DNA from: Pseudomonas sp. NBRC 111124
GTDB taxonomy: Bacteria; Pseudomonadota; Gammaproteobacteria; Pseudomonadales; Pseudomonadaceae
Assembly: GCF_001320245.1 (NCBI RefSeq)
Contig: NZ_BCBA01000004.1
Coordinates: 118,913-182,912, forward strand
Direction of reading: 5' to 3'
DNA: 64,000 nt
In this document: piece by piece, positions 34,663 through 44,729 of the stretch
Numbering within the stretch: the stretch's first letter is position 1
How the letters are laid out: each line of letters opens with the position of its first letter
Position numbers and translations under genes: made by a program
The notes under the pieces: model-generated
Seen by the model: the letters and a program-made list of their open reading frames with translations, nothing else
Databases searched by the model: none
What the model was told of the DNA's origin: nothing

Positions 34663-35385
34663 ATGAACTACCGCCAGCCCACCACGCGCAAGAGCATGCA
34701 TGCCACCCTGGTCCAGGACCTCGGCCTGCAGATAGTATCCGGCCAGCTCCAGCCGGGGCAGAAGCTGCCCGCCGAAGCCAGCCTGTGCGAGGCCTATGCG
34801 ATCAGCCGGCCGGTATTCCGTGAAGCGATGCGCGCCCTCACCGCCAAGGGCCTGATCGAAGCACGCCCTCGGGTCGGCACCCTCGTGCGCCCGCGCCACG
34901 ACTGGCACATGCTCGACCCCGACGTGCTGCACTGGCTAATGCAGGCCACGCCGCAGCAGGAGTTCTTCAACACCTTGTCCAGCGTGCGCTGGGTCATCGA
35001 ACCCGCTTCGGCGGCGTTGGCCGCGACCAACGCCACCCCCGCCGATATCGAGTCGATCAGCGAGGCCTACCAGCGCATGGAAGCCGCACGCACTCATGAA
35101 GAGCGCCTGCAACCGGACCTGGACTTCCATGCGCGTATCGCCGACGCCACCCACAACGACCTGCTCGCCTACCTGTGCAACATGCTCTCGCTGGCGTTGC
35201 GCGAGTCGGTGCGCTATTCCAACCAGCGCCCCAACTTCGACGAGCTGGCCCTGCCGCGGCACAAGGCGATCCTCACCGCCATCCAGAACGGTGACGCCCT
35301 CGGCGCTCGGCATGCGTCGCTGGTGCAGCTGGAGGATGCCCGGGTAGCGTTGAGCAAGGTGCTCGGCCAGGACCCGATCGGCTAA
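34663..35385 (+). CDS. FadR-subfamily GntR transcriptional regulator
   Basis: This 240-residue protein has an N-terminal winged helix (LGLQIVSGQLQPGQKLPAEA, then CEAYAISRPVFREAMRAL, then RVGTLVRPR). The C-terminal FCD ligand domain has metal-type residues (DLDFHARIADATHN). The start is taken at 34663 (MNYRQPTTRKSMHATLV). ATGs at 34624 and 34627 are also in frame, but their sequence TATGAT looks more like a -10 box, so the start is uncertain by 13 codons. Its position after the dehydratase and the FadR-like operators in the divergent promoter suggest that it is the local repressor. The likely ligand is a sugar acid or keto-deoxy intermediate. Confidence 0.82.
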   Translation: MNYRQPTTRKSMHATLVQDLGLQIVSGQLQPGQKLPAEASLCEAYAISRPVFREAMRALTAKGLIEARPRVGTLVRPRHDWHMLDPDVLHWLMQATPQQEFFNTLSSVRWVIEPASAALAATNATPADIESISEAYQRMEAARTHEERLQPDLDFHARIADATHNDLLAYLCNMLSLALRESVRYSNQRPNFDELALPRHKAILTAIQNGDALGARHASLVQLEDARVALSKVLGQDPIG

Positions 35386-35388
35386 GCC

Positions 35389-36294
35389 TCACAATCGCTG
35401 CAGGTAGCCCTGCAGGTAGTCGATGAACGCCAGCACCTTGCCGCTGGCGCGCCGGTGGCTGGGGTAAACGGCCAGGATGTCATCACCGAAGGCATCCGGC
35501 TCGATCACGCAGTGCTCCATCACCCGTACCAGCCGCCCCTCTTGCAAATAGCGACGAACGCTCCATTCCGGGGTGTGCAGGATGCCGTGGCCTGCCAGTG
35601 CATTGCGCAGCAGCAAGTCGTAATTGTCGCTCTCCAGCCGCGCCTTCTGCGGGTACGGCAGGCGCATGCGCACCCCTTCGCATTGCATCCACCAGAACTT
35701 GGCATCCAGCGCTGGGTGAATGTACTTGAGCCAGTGATGCTGGCCGATGCTGTGCGCCGTCACCGGCAGTGGGTTGCGCTCGACATAGTCGGGGCTGGCA
35801 CAGAGGAAGATGCGGTTGTTGCCGATGACCCGGGCAATCAGGCCCGGCAGGTCGCTGTGCCCTTCGCGCAGCGCGAGGTCGTAACCGGCTTCGATCAGGT
35901 CGACGAAGGCGTCGGACAACTCCACCCGCAGCTGGATCTGCGGGTACTCGCCCATGAAGCCGGCACAGGCATCGGCCAGGAACGCCCGGCCAAATGCCAG
36001 CGGCGCGGTCAGGCGCAGCGTGCCGGACAAACCCTGCAGCTGGCTGATCTCTTCACCGGCCTCGTGCAGGCTCTTCAACACCTGCCGGGCGGTTTCCAGG
36101 TAAAGCCGCCCGGCTTCGGTCAGCACGATGCGCCGGGTGCTGCGCTCGAACAACTGGCTGCCCAACTCGCGCTCCAGGTGCGTGACTGCCTTGGTCAGCG
36201 CCGAAGGCGTCTTGCCCAGCGCCTCGGCGGCGCGGCTGAAGCTGCCGTGCTCGGCCGTGGCGACAAACATTGAGATCGCACCCAAAGTATCCAT
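35389..36294 (-). CDS. LysR family transcriptional regulator
   Basis: The 301-residue protein has an N-terminal helix-turn-helix (ATAEHGSFSRAAEALGKTPS) and a CrgA-like LysR substrate domain. The start at 36294 (MDTLGAISMFVATAEHGSFS) has AGGA upstream; an in-frame ATG at 36315 is less likely. It is divergent from the exported amidohydrolase gene and convergent, with a 3-nt gap, with the FadR-type gene. Control of the amidohydrolase/porin pair is possible. The target is unproven. Confidence 0.85.
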   Translation of the reverse strand: MDTLGAISMFVATAEHGSFSRAAEALGKTPSALTKAVTHLERELGSQLFERSTRRIVLTEAGRLYLETARQVLKSLHEAGEEISQLQGLSGTLRLTAPLAFGRAFLADACAGFMGEYPQIQLRVELSDAFVDLIEAGYDLALREGHSDLPGLIARVIGNNRIFLCASPDYVERNPLPVTAHSIGQHHWLKYIHPALDAKFWWMQCEGVRMRLPYPQKARLESDNYDLLLRNALAGHGILHTPEWSVRRYLQEGRLVRVMEHCVIEPDAFGDDILAVYPSHRRASGKVLAFIDYLQGYLQRL

Positions 36295-36399
36295 ACGGTT
36301 TTTCCTGAATGGCAAAAGGCTTTTTAACGTTCTGGCGATTCTATGCCAAGCCCGCGCTGGTTAGGCTCGCGTTACACCCATAAATACAAGAGGCTACAC

Positions 36400-38136
36400 A
36401 TGTCGAGATGTCTCCCTGGCTTGCTGGCGCTGGCCGTGGCTTTTTCCTCGGGGCAAGTACTGGCCGCCGCCGACCTGGTGCTGGTCAACGGCAAGATCTT
36501 CACCGCCGACCGCAACAATCCACAGGTGCAAGCCATTGCCATCGAAGGCGGCAAGATCGTTGCCGTGGGGTCCGACACCCAGGCGCGGGCACGCGCTGAC
36601 TCGAAAACCCAGGTGATCGACCTGCAAGGCAAACGGGTCACGCCGGGCCTGATCGATACCCACTCCCACGCCATATTCGGCGGCCTGCAACTCAGTGGCG
36701 CCGACATGGGCGGCGAGGCGGTGCCACTGGATGAGTTCGAAACCCGCCTGCGCGCCTGGCGCGACGACGGCCGCGCGCGCAACGGCGATGTGCTGCAGGT
36801 GCTCGGTGTCAGCTCGAACTACTGGGCCCAGGCCAAGGCTCTGAATGAGCGCTTCAGCCAGGGCGAGTGGGCCACCACGCCCATCGTGTTCATCGGCGAG
36901 GACTATCACACCGCCTGGGCCAACCAGGCCATGCTCAAACGCGCCGGTATCGACAAAGCGTTGCTGGCCACCCTGAGCACGCAGGAAAAAGACACCATCG
37001 GCAGCTTCGACGATGGCCAGCCCAGCGGCTTTTTGGTCGACGCCGGCTGGGACCGGGTCGCCAGCGTACTGCCCAAGGCCAATGCCGCTGCCCTGCTCAA
37101 GGGCGCACAGGCCGCCGTGCAGTTCAACAACAGCCTGGGTATCACCGCCTGGATGGACCCGGCCGCCAACAGCATGCCGGGCGAGGCGATTTTCGCCATC
37201 AAACCCACCGACCACACCGTGGGCGTGCTGCCCGCCTACAAAGCCCTTGCCGAGCAAGGCGGGCTGAATGCGCACGTCGCCGCGCTGCTGGTGGTGAACC
37301 CGCAAAGCACCCCCGCCGACCTGCAGACCATCGACAACGTGCGCAAGCAGTTCGCCGGCGTGCCGAACCTGACCTTGCCGGGCATCAAGGTGTTTGCCGA
37401 CGGCGTGCTGGAGTACCCCGCGCAGTCGGCCGCCCTGCTCAAGCCGTACCACAACACGCACAAACCGGGTGAACTGCTGATCGACCCGCAACATTTCGGC
37501 GAGCTGGTCAGCGCCGCCGACCAGCGTGGCTGGCTGGTGCACATCCACGCCATCGGCGACCGTGCGGTGCGTGAAGCGCTCAATGGCGTCGAGCAGGCGC
37601 GCAAGGTCGGCAACAGCGGCATCCACCACTCGATCACCCACCTGCAGCTGGTCAATCCCCAGGACTTCGCCCGCTTCAAGGCCCTCGACGTGATTGCCTC
37701 GATGCAGCTGCTGTGGGCTGCTGGCGACGACTACACCGTCGACATGGTCAAGCCCTACGTCGATGCGGTGGCGTTCCGCTACCAGTACCCGGCCCATTCG
37801 CTGCAGAAAAATGGCGCGACCATCGCTGGCGCCAGCGACTGGCCGGTGTCCTCGCCAAGCCCCTGGCTGGCCATCGCCCAGGCGTCAACGCGCAAAGGCG
37901 AGCTAGGCGTGCTCAATGCCGATGAGCGCCTCGACCGCCAGACCATGCTGTATGCCTACACCGCCAATGCCGCCAGGGCGCTGGGGCTGGAGCAGCAGAT
38001 CGGCTCGCTGAGCCCGGGCAAGCAGGCCGACTTCGTCATCCTCGACCGCGATGTGCTTGCGGTGAACGATCAGCAACTGGGCGAAACCCAAGTGCTGGCC
38101 ACCTACTTCGGTGGCCGCGAGGTCTACGCCAAGTAA
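36400..38136 (+). CDS. Exported amidohydrolase (YtcJ-like)
   Basis: This 578-residue metal-dependent hydrolase has a Sec signal (cleavage near SGQVLA-AADL). Metal-site motifs are TPGLIDTHSHAIF and later HIHAIGDRAV, followed by SHSITHLQ-like histidines and a C-terminal composite-domain closing motif LSPGKQADFVILDRD. The start at 36400 follows AAGAGG. YtcJ-type enzymes hydrolyse various amides and N-acyl compounds; the substrate is unknown. The secreted location and the porin gene directly downstream suggest periplasmic processing of a substrate that enters through that porin. Confidence 0.85.
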   Translation: MSRCLPGLLALAVAFSSGQVLAAADLVLVNGKIFTADRNNPQVQAIAIEGGKIVAVGSDTQARARADSKTQVIDLQGKRVTPGLIDTHSHAIFGGLQLSGADMGGEAVPLDEFETRLRAWRDDGRARNGDVLQVLGVSSNYWAQAKALNERFSQGEWATTPIVFIGEDYHTAWANQAMLKRAGIDKALLATLSTQEKDTIGSFDDGQPSGFLVDAGWDRVASVLPKANAAALLKGAQAAVQFNNSLGITAWMDPAANSMPGEAIFAIKPTDHTVGVLPAYKALAEQGGLNAHVAALLVVNPQSTPADLQTIDNVRKQFAGVPNLTLPGIKVFADGVLEYPAQSAALLKPYHNTHKPGELLIDPQHFGELVSAADQRGWLVHIHAIGDRAVREALNGVEQARKVGNSGIHHSITHLQLVNPQDFARFKALDVIASMQLLWAAGDDYTVDMVKPYVDAVAFRYQYPAHSLQKNGATIAGASDWPVSSPSPWLAIAQASTRKGELGVLNADERLDRQTMLYAYTANAARALGLEQQIGSLSPGKQADFVILDRDVLAVNDQQLGETQVLATYFGGREVYAK

Positions 38137-38215
38137 CGCGATCCTCCCGGCATGCCCCCGGGCATGCCGCTTCTTCTATCTGCCACAACAACCACAACAC
38201 AAGATAGGGATACCC

Positions 38216-38968
38216 ATGAAACACGCTACCCTGGCAGCCGTGTGTGCACTCGGCTGCGCCGCGCTCGCGCTTGCCCCCGCCGCCCTCGCCGTGCCGATCA
38301 ACAATGACTTCGCGGTCGACATCGACCTGGCCGCAGTCAGTGACTACCGCAGCCGCGGCATCTCGCAAACCCAGGGCGACCCGGCGCTGCAGGCCGATGT
38401 CATGCTCAGTCACGCCAGCGGCCTGTACCTCGGCGCCTGGACCTCGAACGTCGATTTCGGCTTTGGCAGCAAAACCCGCCAGGAAGTCGACTATTACGCT
38501 GGCTGGGCCTGGCAGATGACTGAGCAGGTGAACCTGGACCTGGGTTATCTCCGGTACAGCTACCCCAAGCAGAGCCAATACAACCTGTCCGAGCTCTACG
38601 CCGTTCTCGATGTGCACGGCTTCAAGCTGGCGGCCTACTACTCCAACGATTCCAACACTCAGTACGGCAAGGATCAGGACAGCCTCTATACCTTCGTGGG
38701 CTACCACACGGTGCTGCCGCTGGAGGTCGGCCTGGAGCTGCGCTACGGGCGCGTTGACTTCAAGGACCCGAGCTACTGGTCACAGAGCGGCCAGGCGCGC
38801 GACGCGTACCGTGAATGGGAAGCCAGGCTCAGCCGCGACTTCCTCGGGCTCACCTGGCGGCTCAGCTACATGGACACCAACCTGTCGCAGGCCGAATGTG
38901 CCAGCAGCTATGGCTTCGACGATGTCTGCAGCGCCACCGTGGTCGCCGGTGTCAGCAAGCATTTCTGA
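38216..38968 (+). CDS. TorF family putative outer-membrane porin (TIGR02001-like)
   Basis: The 250-residue protein has a signal peptide (MKHATLAAVCALGCAALALA, cleavage near LAVP). The mature part has the family's opening motif (VDIDLAAVSDYRSRGISQTQGDPALQ), then many alternating beta strands, ending in VVAGVSKHF with a terminal Phe. These features fit a small outer-membrane barrel. The start at 38216 follows AGGGA. It lies 79 nt after the amidohydrolase and may be co-expressed. A distant relative is encoded at 62561. Confidence 0.85.
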   Translation: MKHATLAAVCALGCAALALAPAALAVPINNDFAVDIDLAAVSDYRSRGISQTQGDPALQADVMLSHASGLYLGAWTSNVDFGFGSKTRQEVDYYAGWAWQMTEQVNLDLGYLRYSYPKQSQYNLSELYAVLDVHGFKLAAYYSNDSNTQYGKDQDSLYTFVGYHTVLPLEVGLELRYGRVDFKDPSYWSQSGQARDAYREWEARLSRDFLGLTWRLSYMDTNLSQAECASSYGFDDVCSATVVAGVSKHF

Positions 38969-39021
38969 GGCTTCAGGCCACGGTCCGGCGCTGCAAGATA
39001 AGGTTCCGGGCCCGGTTGAAC

Positions 39022-39080
39022 GCCCAGTTGTACAGGCCAATGGCGTCGCTGCAACGCCTCTAAGGCTGTACAGACTGGGC
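39022..39080. repeat. Long imperfect hairpin downstream of the porin gene
   Basis: GCCCAGTTGTACAG pairs with CTGTACAGACTGGGC (one bulged G) across a 30-nt loop, 53 nt after the porin stop. It lacks a T tract. It may slow or end transcription, and both arms contain TGTACA, also found in the palindrome at 39160. Confidence 0.45.
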
Positions 39081-39159
39081 CACAGAAGCCCCGAATACCT
39101 GCAAATGGCTATTTCGGCTCCTGATATGGCTTATACGACACCTAAATCATCGCAGATAA

Positions 39160-39185
39160 TTGTACAAACAGCTTTCTTTGTACAA
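39160..39185. promoter_or_regulatory. TTGTACAAA inverted repeat upstream of the EAL gene
   Basis: The perfect 9-nt arms TTGTACAAA and TTTGTACAA flank 8 nt, about 90 nt before the EAL start, in an AT-richer stretch. It could be an operator or a small hairpin. The 38969-39276 gap holds this, the hairpin at 39022 and no gene that I can support. Confidence 0.4.
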
Positions 39186-39276
39186 GTATTGGGGCAATAC
39201 TGCACCTCGGGGAGCGTGTACGCACCTCCAAGACATCGGCACGGAGCCATACCACCGCCCCACACGAGGTGCCAGC

Positions 39277-40047
39277 TTGTCTATACAACTCATACCGGTC
39301 ATGGCTCAGCGGCCCTACGGCTGCCGCAACTGCAAGGACAATCAAGGCTTTGATGTCGACTTCACAATGGCCTTTCAACCGATTGTCAATACATTCGACA
39401 ACACCGTATTCGCTTATGAATCTCTGGTTCGTGGCAAAGACGGAGCGGGTGCGCAATCCATTCTGGAGAAAGTCAATGAAACGAATAGATACAGCTTCGA
39501 CCAGGCATGCCGTGTCAAGTCCGTTGAATTAGCAGCAAAGGCCAGTGTTCAAAATTTTTTGAGTATCAATTTTTTACCCAACGCGGTCTATCAAGCAGAA
39601 GCCTGCATACGAACCACACTGGAGGCCGCCGAGCAATTCGGTTTCCCGATTGACAGAATCATATTCGAAGTCACTGAAGGCGAGAGCATCACTGACAAAT
39701 CTCATATCAAGACCATTCTGAGTTCTTACAAGAAGCAGGGTTTTAAAACGGCTATCGATGATTTCGGCGCCGGCTATTCAGGCCTCAACTTACTTGCCGA
39801 TTTTCAGCCCGACATCATAAAAATCGACATGGACCTCATCCGCGGGATTCAGCACAGCAAAGCCAAAAGAGTGATCACCCATGGGATCGTAACGATAGCC
39901 AAGGCGCTCGGCATCGAGGTCATCGCCGAAGGCGTAGAGACCGCTGAAGAATTGACAACACTGCAAGACATTGGCGTCAACTTATTTCAAGGTTATCTTT
40001 TTGCAAAGCCAGCGATTGAGGCCCTCCCCCCTGTTAGTTGGCCTTAG
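39277..40047 (+). CDS. EAL domain protein, probable cyclic-di-GMP phosphodiesterase
   Basis: This 256-residue stand-alone EAL domain has no membrane segment. Catalytic signatures are present: YESLVRG (E-x-L-x-R), FLSINFLPNAV, IIFEVTEGE, IDDFGAGYSGL, IIKIDMDLI, IAEGVET and LFQGYLF, so it should linearise c-di-GMP. A CxxC pair (CRNC) lies in the N-terminal extension. The start is taken as TTG at 39277, because GAGGT lies 6 nt before it; ATG at 39301 (MAQRPYGCRNC) is the alternative. The BdlA-like chemoreceptor starts 60 nt downstream, suggesting a shared role in biofilm dispersal. Confidence 0.85.
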   Translation: MSIQLIPVMAQRPYGCRNCKDNQGFDVDFTMAFQPIVNTFDNTVFAYESLVRGKDGAGAQSILEKVNETNRYSFDQACRVKSVELAAKASVQNFLSINFLPNAVYQAEACIRTTLEAAEQFGFPIDRIIFEVTEGESITDKSHIKTILSSYKKQGFKTAIDDFGAGYSGLNLLADFQPDIIKIDMDLIRGIQHSKAKRVITHGIVTIAKALGIEVIAEGVETAEELTTLQDIGVNLFQGYLFAKPAIEALPPVSWP

Positions 40048-40107
40048 CCGCGACATCGATGGCACAGAAGCACCGAGCCCATAATCAAAGCAACATTAGG
40101 ATAGCTT

Positions 40108-41427
40108 ATGTTTAATACACGATTAAAGCTCGAACTTGAACATGCCTCATCGGCGCTAAGGTATACGGAGGCAAGGGCGCGCGCCATCGATCTGTCCAAC
40201 CTGATGATGGTACTGACACCGAACGGTATCATCCTCAGCGCCAACCAGAACTTTCTGAATGCGCTGGATTACCGTCAAGACGAACTGATTGGAAAGCATC
40301 ACAACCTACTTGCCCCCAAGGATGACACCCCTGCAGGCCTGAGCAGCGACCTCTGGACAACGTTACGCAGGGGTGAGCATGTTCGCGATCGGTTTGCGCT
40401 CCGTAGTAAAGCGGAAACAAAAGTATGGATGGAAGCGAGCTACAATCCGATTTTCCGTTCAGATGGCGTAGTTGAACAGATCCTGATGCTCGCCACCGTT
40501 GTTACAGGCCGAGTAAAAATCGAGCAAGAGCAGCGTAGCGTAATAGACGCCATCGATCGCGCAATGGCCATCGTCTCGTTCGACCTGAACGGGCACCTCA
40601 TTGAAGCCAATCAAAACTTTTTGCGCACATTCAACTATGAATTAAAAGACATCCAAGGCAAGCATCACCGACTGTTTTGCACGCCGCAGGAAGCGGGCTC
40701 GGCTGAATACCACCAATTCTGGACACGGCTGAACGCAGGAGAGTTTTTCTCTGGCCGCTTCCACCGAGTTGACCGGCACGGGAATACCGTCTGGCTGAGC
40801 GCTACTTACAACCCCGTCTTTGATACCGAGAACAGGCTTTACAAAATCATCAAGTTTGCCCGCGACATCACACCTCAAGTCAACCATCAACACGCTGAAT
40901 CAGCGGCTGCCGCGCTGGCTTATGAAATTGCCCACAAAACCGACCGCAACGCTCACAACGGCGCAATTATCGTTCGTCAAACCATCGCCACGGTTCAAGA
41001 AATTGCCGATGAGCTTTCACAAGCCGCGGAGCAGATTCAAGCAGTCAGCAGGCAATCCGAAGCCATCAACCGCATCATTCAAACGATACGCGAGGTTGCC
41101 GAGCAAACCAACTTATTGGCCCTGAATGCAGCGATTGAAGCGGCCCGAGCGGGAGAGCACGGCAGGGGGTTTTCCGTTGTAGCAGACGAGGTGCGCAAGT
41201 TGGCAGTGCGTACCGCTCAAGCGACAACGGAGATCAAGGATGTGGTAAAGCGAAACCATGATCTCTCCCAAGTCGCTGTCCAGGGCATGCAGAAAAGTCT
41301 GGGTAAAGCCGGCCTCGGCGTCGAAATGGTAGGCCAAGCGGGACAGGTAATCGAAGACATTCAAAGCGGAGCGCGCCAGGTCGTAGAGGCCGTCAAGCTG
41401 TTTAGCAACGCTGTTGAGCACGCATGA
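40108..41427 (+). CDS. bdlA: BdlA-like cytoplasmic chemoreceptor (PAS-PAS-MCP)
   Basis: The 439-residue protein has two PAS domains (about 30-130 and 150-255, each with an ANQNFL motif). A methyl-accepting signalling domain follows, with the hairpin tip [24 protein letters not shown]. There are no transmembrane segments. This is the architecture and size of P. aeruginosa BdlA, the biofilm dispersion regulator, which is controlled through c-di-GMP phosphodiesterases. The EAL gene just upstream fits that link. The PAS domains might bind heme or FAD to sense redox; the ligand is not visible. Orthology to BdlA is inferred from architecture, and an Aer-like soluble receptor is the alternative. Confidence 0.78.
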   Translation: MFNTRLKLELEHASSALRYTEARARAIDLSNLMMVLTPNGIILSANQNFLNALDYRQDELIGKHHNLLAPKDDTPAGLSSDLWTTLRRGEHVRDRFALRSKAETKVWMEASYNPIFRSDGVVEQILMLATVVTGRVKIEQEQRSVIDAIDRAMAIVSFDLNGHLIEANQNFLRTFNYELKDIQGKHHRLFCTPQEAGSAEYHQFWTRLNAGEFFSGRFHRVDRHGNTVWLSATYNPVFDTENRLYKIIKFARDITPQVNHQHAESAAAALAYEIAHKTDRNAHNGAIIVRQTIATVQEIADELSQAAEQIQAVSRQSEAINRIIQTIREVAEQTNLLALNAAIEAARAGEHGRGFSVVADEVRKLAVRTAQATTEIKDVVKRNHDLSQVAVQGMQKSLGKAGLGVEMVGQAGQVIEDIQSGARQVVEAVKLFSNAVEHA

Positions 41428-41436
41428 CAGCCCACG

Positions 41437-42960
41437 TCACAGCAACCCGGGGAAGGCAGCATCCAGCACCCCCGGTTCCTTCAGGATCGCTGCACTGCTG
41501 ACGATATCCGGGGCCAGCCACCGGTCCTGCGCATACGCCGGCACCCGTTCGCGCAGCAAGCGCCAGGCAACATCCGTCCCTGCGCCAAAGCGCTGTTCCT
41601 TCAGGAACTCGAATGCCTGGGCCGCCAACAGGTACTCGATGGCGAGGATCTGCGTACAGTTCTCCAAGGCGCGGTGCAGCTTCAGCCCGGCATTGGTGCC
41701 CATGCTCAAGTGGTCCTCCTGCAGCCCGGAGGTGACGTAGTTGTCGATCACTGCCGGCTGTGCCAGCTGACGGTTTTCCGCACACAGCGAAGCGGCCACA
41801 TACTGGACGATCATCATCCCCGAGTTCACCCCCGGCTGGCTGACCAGAAAGGCCGGCAAGCCGCTGACCAACGGGTTGATCAGGCGATCGAGACGGCGCT
41901 CGGCAATCGCCCCGATCTCGGCCACCGCGATGGCCAGCAAGTCGGCCGCCATGGCCACGGACTGGCCGTGCGGGTTCGCCTGGGAAACCACCCGGTACGA
42001 CTCGGGTGTACCCAGCAGCATCGGGTTGTCGGTCGTCGAGTTGAGCTCGGTTTCGATTTGCCGCGCCGCATGTGCCAATTGATCGCGCGCGGCGCCATGC
42101 ACCTGCGGAATCGAGCGAATGCTCAAAGCATCCTGGGTGCGGATGCCATGGCTGTTGGCAATGACTTCGCTGCCGTCGAGCAGGCGGCGCAGGTTGCTAC
42201 CCACGCGCTGCATGCCGGGGTGCGGTTTCAGCGCGATGATTTCAGGGTCGAAGGCATCGAGCTGGCCACGCAGGGCCTCGAAGCTCATGGCGCCGATCAC
42301 GTCCGCCCATTGGCTCAAGCGCGTGGCGTCGTCCAGGGCCAGGCAGCTCAGGCCGGTCATGCATGGGGTACCGTTGACCAGGCACAGGCCATCCTTGGCC
42401 CCCAGCCTGATCGGCGCCAGGCCAACCTCGGCCAAGGCTTGCCTGGCCGGCACGATCTGGCCGCGATGGCTGACCTGGCCAACGCCCAGCAAGCTGATGC
42501 TGATGTGTGCCATGTGGGTCAGGTACCCGACCGACCCCTGCTTCGGCACCTGCGGGGTGATGTGCTGGTTGAGCAAGGTCAGCAGCGTTTCGACCACCTT
42601 GCGCTGAAGGCCGGATCGGCCCTGGCTGAAATTGACGATCGCTGCGCACATGATCGCCCGGGTCTGTTCGTCCGACAGGGCTGCACCCACGCCGCAGGCA
42701 TGGCTGAGCAAGGTGTTGCGCGATAGCTGACTAAGCTGTTCGTCCTGCAGCGAGACATTGCACAAGGCGCCCAGCCCGGTGTTGACGCCATAGGCGCGTT
42801 CACCGCTGGCAACGATGCACTGGACAATCGCCTGGGCGTTGTCGATCCGCGCCCAGGCCGATGGGGCCAGCTCAAGCTTCGCCCCATGGCGCGCCACGGC
42901 CACCACGTCCTGCCAGCGAATGGGCGCATCGGCGATGATGATTGTTTTGGCTATCGACAT
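41437..42960 (-). CDS. HAL/PAL-family lyase lacking the MIO triad
   Basis: The 507-residue protein aligns along its length with histidine ammonia-lyases, including the catalytic-loop Tyr57 (ERAYGVNTGLG) and later NSTTDNPML and QEDHLSMG regions. Canonical members have GSVGASGDLAPLAH, where Ala-Ser-Gly forms the MIO electrophile. Here the segment reads GSVGYLTHMAH (142-152), so the triad is absent and the loop is three residues shorter. The frame is intact, so this is a divergent enzyme rather than a broken one. It lies 12 nt after a betaine-type ABC importer operon. A MIO-independent elimination, as described for ergothionase releasing trimethylamine, is an attractive hypothesis. Ordinary histidine ammonia-lyase activity seems unlikely. 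Confidence 0.8.
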   Translation of the reverse strand: MSIAKTIIIADAPIRWQDVVAVARHGAKLELAPSAWARIDNAQAIVQCIVASGERAYGVNTGLGALCNVSLQDEQLSQLSRNTLLSHACGVGAALSDEQTRAIMCAAIVNFSQGRSGLQRKVVETLLTLLNQHITPQVPKQGSVGYLTHMAHISISLLGVGQVSHRGQIVPARQALAEVGLAPIRLGAKDGLCLVNGTPCMTGLSCLALDDATRLSQWADVIGAMSFEALRGQLDAFDPEIIALKPHPGMQRVGSNLRRLLDGSEVIANSHGIRTQDALSIRSIPQVHGAARDQLAHAARQIETELNSTTDNPMLLGTPESYRVVSQANPHGQSVAMAADLLAIAVAEIGAIAERRLDRLINPLVSGLPAFLVSQPGVNSGMMIVQYVAASLCAENRQLAQPAVIDNYVTSGLQEDHLSMGTNAGLKLHRALENCTQILAIEYLLAAQAFEFLKEQRFGAGTDVAWRLLRERVPAYAQDRWLAPDIVSSAAILKEPGVLDAAFPGLL

Positions 42961-42972
42961 ACACGCGGTTCC

Positions 42973-43806
42973 TTATAGCGAAGCTACGCGGCGCTGCACG
43001 AAACGATCGACGTATTCGTCCGCAGGCTGGTAGAGGATTTCCTTCGGTGTGCCGACCTGGATCAGGCGACCGTCCTTGAGAATGGCAATTCGGTTGCCGA
43101 TACGCACCGCTTCGTCCAGGTCGTGGGTGATGAAAACGATGGTCTTGTGCAGGGTCTTTTGCAGCTCCAGCAACTGGTCCTGCATTTCAGCGCGGATCAG
43201 CGGATCGAGTGCACTGAAGGCTTCGTCCATCAGGATGATGTCGGTATCGGCCGCCAAGGCACGGGCCAGGCCGACGCGCTGGCGCATGCCGCCCGACAAC
43301 TGGTGCGGGTAGGATTTCTCGTAACCCTTGAGGCCCACGGTATTGATCCAGTGCAAGGCACGCTCGGTGCACAGGGCCTTGCTCTCGCCGCGGACTTTCA
43401 GGCCATAGGCGACGTTGTCCAGCACGGTGCGGTGCGGCAACAGGCCGAAGCTCTGGAATACCATGCTGATCTTGTGCCGGCGGAATTCGCGCAGGGCGTC
43501 CATGTCGTATTGCAGGATGTCTTCGCCATCGACCAGGATCTGGCCGCTGGTCGGATCGATCAGGCGGTTGAAGTGGCGCACCAGGGTCGACTTGCCCGAG
43601 CCCGACAGCCCCATGATCACGAAAATCTCACCGCTGCCGATGGACAACGAAAGGTCGTTGACCCCGACCACGCAGCCGGTTTCGGCCAGCACCTGGTCCT
43701 TGGCCCTGTTCTGGCGGATCAGTTTCAGGGCCTCTTCGGCGCGGGCCCCGAAGATCTTGAACACGTTCTTGACTTCGATCTTGTTCATCATCTGCTTGGC
43801 GCTCAT
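42973..43806 (-). CDS. Betaine/choline/histidine-type ABC transporter ATPase (ProV/HutV family)
   Basis: The 277-residue ATPase has Walker [10 protein letters not shown], signature [15 protein letters not shown] and Walker [14 protein letters not shown]. The early motif KVLAETG-like region ([20 protein letters not shown]) is typical of ProV/HutV. It lacks the C-terminal CBS domains found in osmoregulated ProV and OpuA, which suggests nutrient uptake rather than osmoprotection. It overlaps the permease gene by 4 nt and lies just upstream of the MIO-less lyase. Confidence 0.87.
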   Translation of the reverse strand: MSAKQMMNKIEVKNVFKIFGARAEEALKLIRQNRAKDQVLAETGCVVGVNDLSLSIGSGEIFVIMGLSGSGKSTLVRHFNRLIDPTSGQILVDGEDILQYDMDALREFRRHKISMVFQSFGLLPHRTVLDNVAYGLKVRGESKALCTERALHWINTVGLKGYEKSYPHQLSGGMRQRVGLARALAADTDIILMDEAFSALDPLIRAEMQDQLLELQKTLHKTIVFITHDLDEAVRIGNRIAILKDGRLIQVGTPKEILYQPADEYVDRFVQRRVASL

Positions 43807-44654
43807 TTGCCCACCCCATGCCGTGGCCGGCCATAGGCCTGAGTAATGCGGTCGATCACGACCGCCAGGATCACAATGGCCAGGCCCGCTTCGAGGCCGC
43901 GCCCCACATTCAAGGTCTGGATGCCGACCAGCACGTCTTCACCCAGGCCACGGGCGCCGATCATCGAGGCGATGACCACCATCGACAGGGCCATCATGGT
44001 GGTCTGGTTGATCCCGGCCATGATGCTCGGCAATGCCAGTGGCAACTGCACGCCGAACAGTTGCTGCAGGCGGTTGGCACCAAAGGCATTGATCGCCTCC
44101 ATGACCTCGCCATCCACCTGGCGAATGCCCAGGTCGGTCAGCCGGATCAGCGGCGGCGCGGCGTAGATGACGGTGGCGAAGATCGCCGGCACCTTGCCCA
44201 GGCCGAACAGCATCAGTACCGGGATCAGGTACACGAAGCTGGGCATGGTCTGCATGATGTCGAGCAGCGGCATCAGCACCGCCCGCAGGCGGTCGTTGCG
44301 CGCCGAGAGGATCCCCAGCGGGATGCCGACCAGCACCGATATCAACGTGGCGACCAGCATCAGTGCCAGGGTCTGCATCAGCTTGTCCCAGAGGCCAGCC
44401 GCACCCACCAGGAACAGCAAGCCGACGATCACGGCTGTGGTCGCGACCTTGCGGGTGGCGTGCCAGGCGATACCGGCGACGATGGCCAGCATCAGCCACC
44501 AGGGAGCTGCGCGCAGCAGGCCTTCAAGATTGACGATGGCCCACAGCAGGGTGTCAGAGATGTGCCGGAACACATCACCGTAGTTGCTGACCAGCGCATC
44601 GACCCAGCCATTGACCCAATCGGCAATGGAGAACGTGAGGTTTTTGGGAAACAT
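43803..44654 (-). CDS. ABC transporter permease (ProW/HutW family)
   Basis: The 283-residue membrane protein has about six to seven helices. The cytoplasmic coupling motif is in the region [25 protein letters not shown]. The N-terminus resembles other ProW-like permeases ([20 protein letters not shown]). It forms the channel for the import system encoded by the two flanking genes. Its stop overlaps the ATPase start (ATGA). Confidence 0.87.
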   Translation of the reverse strand: MFPKNLTFSIADWVNGWVDALVSNYGDVFRHISDTLLWAIVNLEGLLRAAPWWLMLAIVAGIAWHATRKVATTAVIVGLLFLVGAAGLWDKLMQTLALMLVATLISVLVGIPLGILSARNDRLRAVLMPLLDIMQTMPSFVYLIPVLMLFGLGKVPAIFATVIYAAPPLIRLTDLGIRQVDGEVMEAINAFGANRLQQLFGVQLPLALPSIMAGINQTTMMALSMVVIASMIGARGLGEDVLVGIQTLNVGRGLEAGLAIVILAVVIDRITQAYGRPRHGVGK

Positions 44655-44729
44655 GGAATTGTCTCGAGCAAGTGCATGGAGCGGACGGTCGTGTGGCTTG
44701 CCCGGCAGGCGCCGGACGCGCGCGCAGGA

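Noticed and set aside
41437..42960. Calling the lyase a standard histidine ammonia-lyase (hutH)
   Set aside because: The MIO-forming Ala-Ser-Gly is absent, and no urocanase, formiminoglutamase or HutC-type gene is adjacent.
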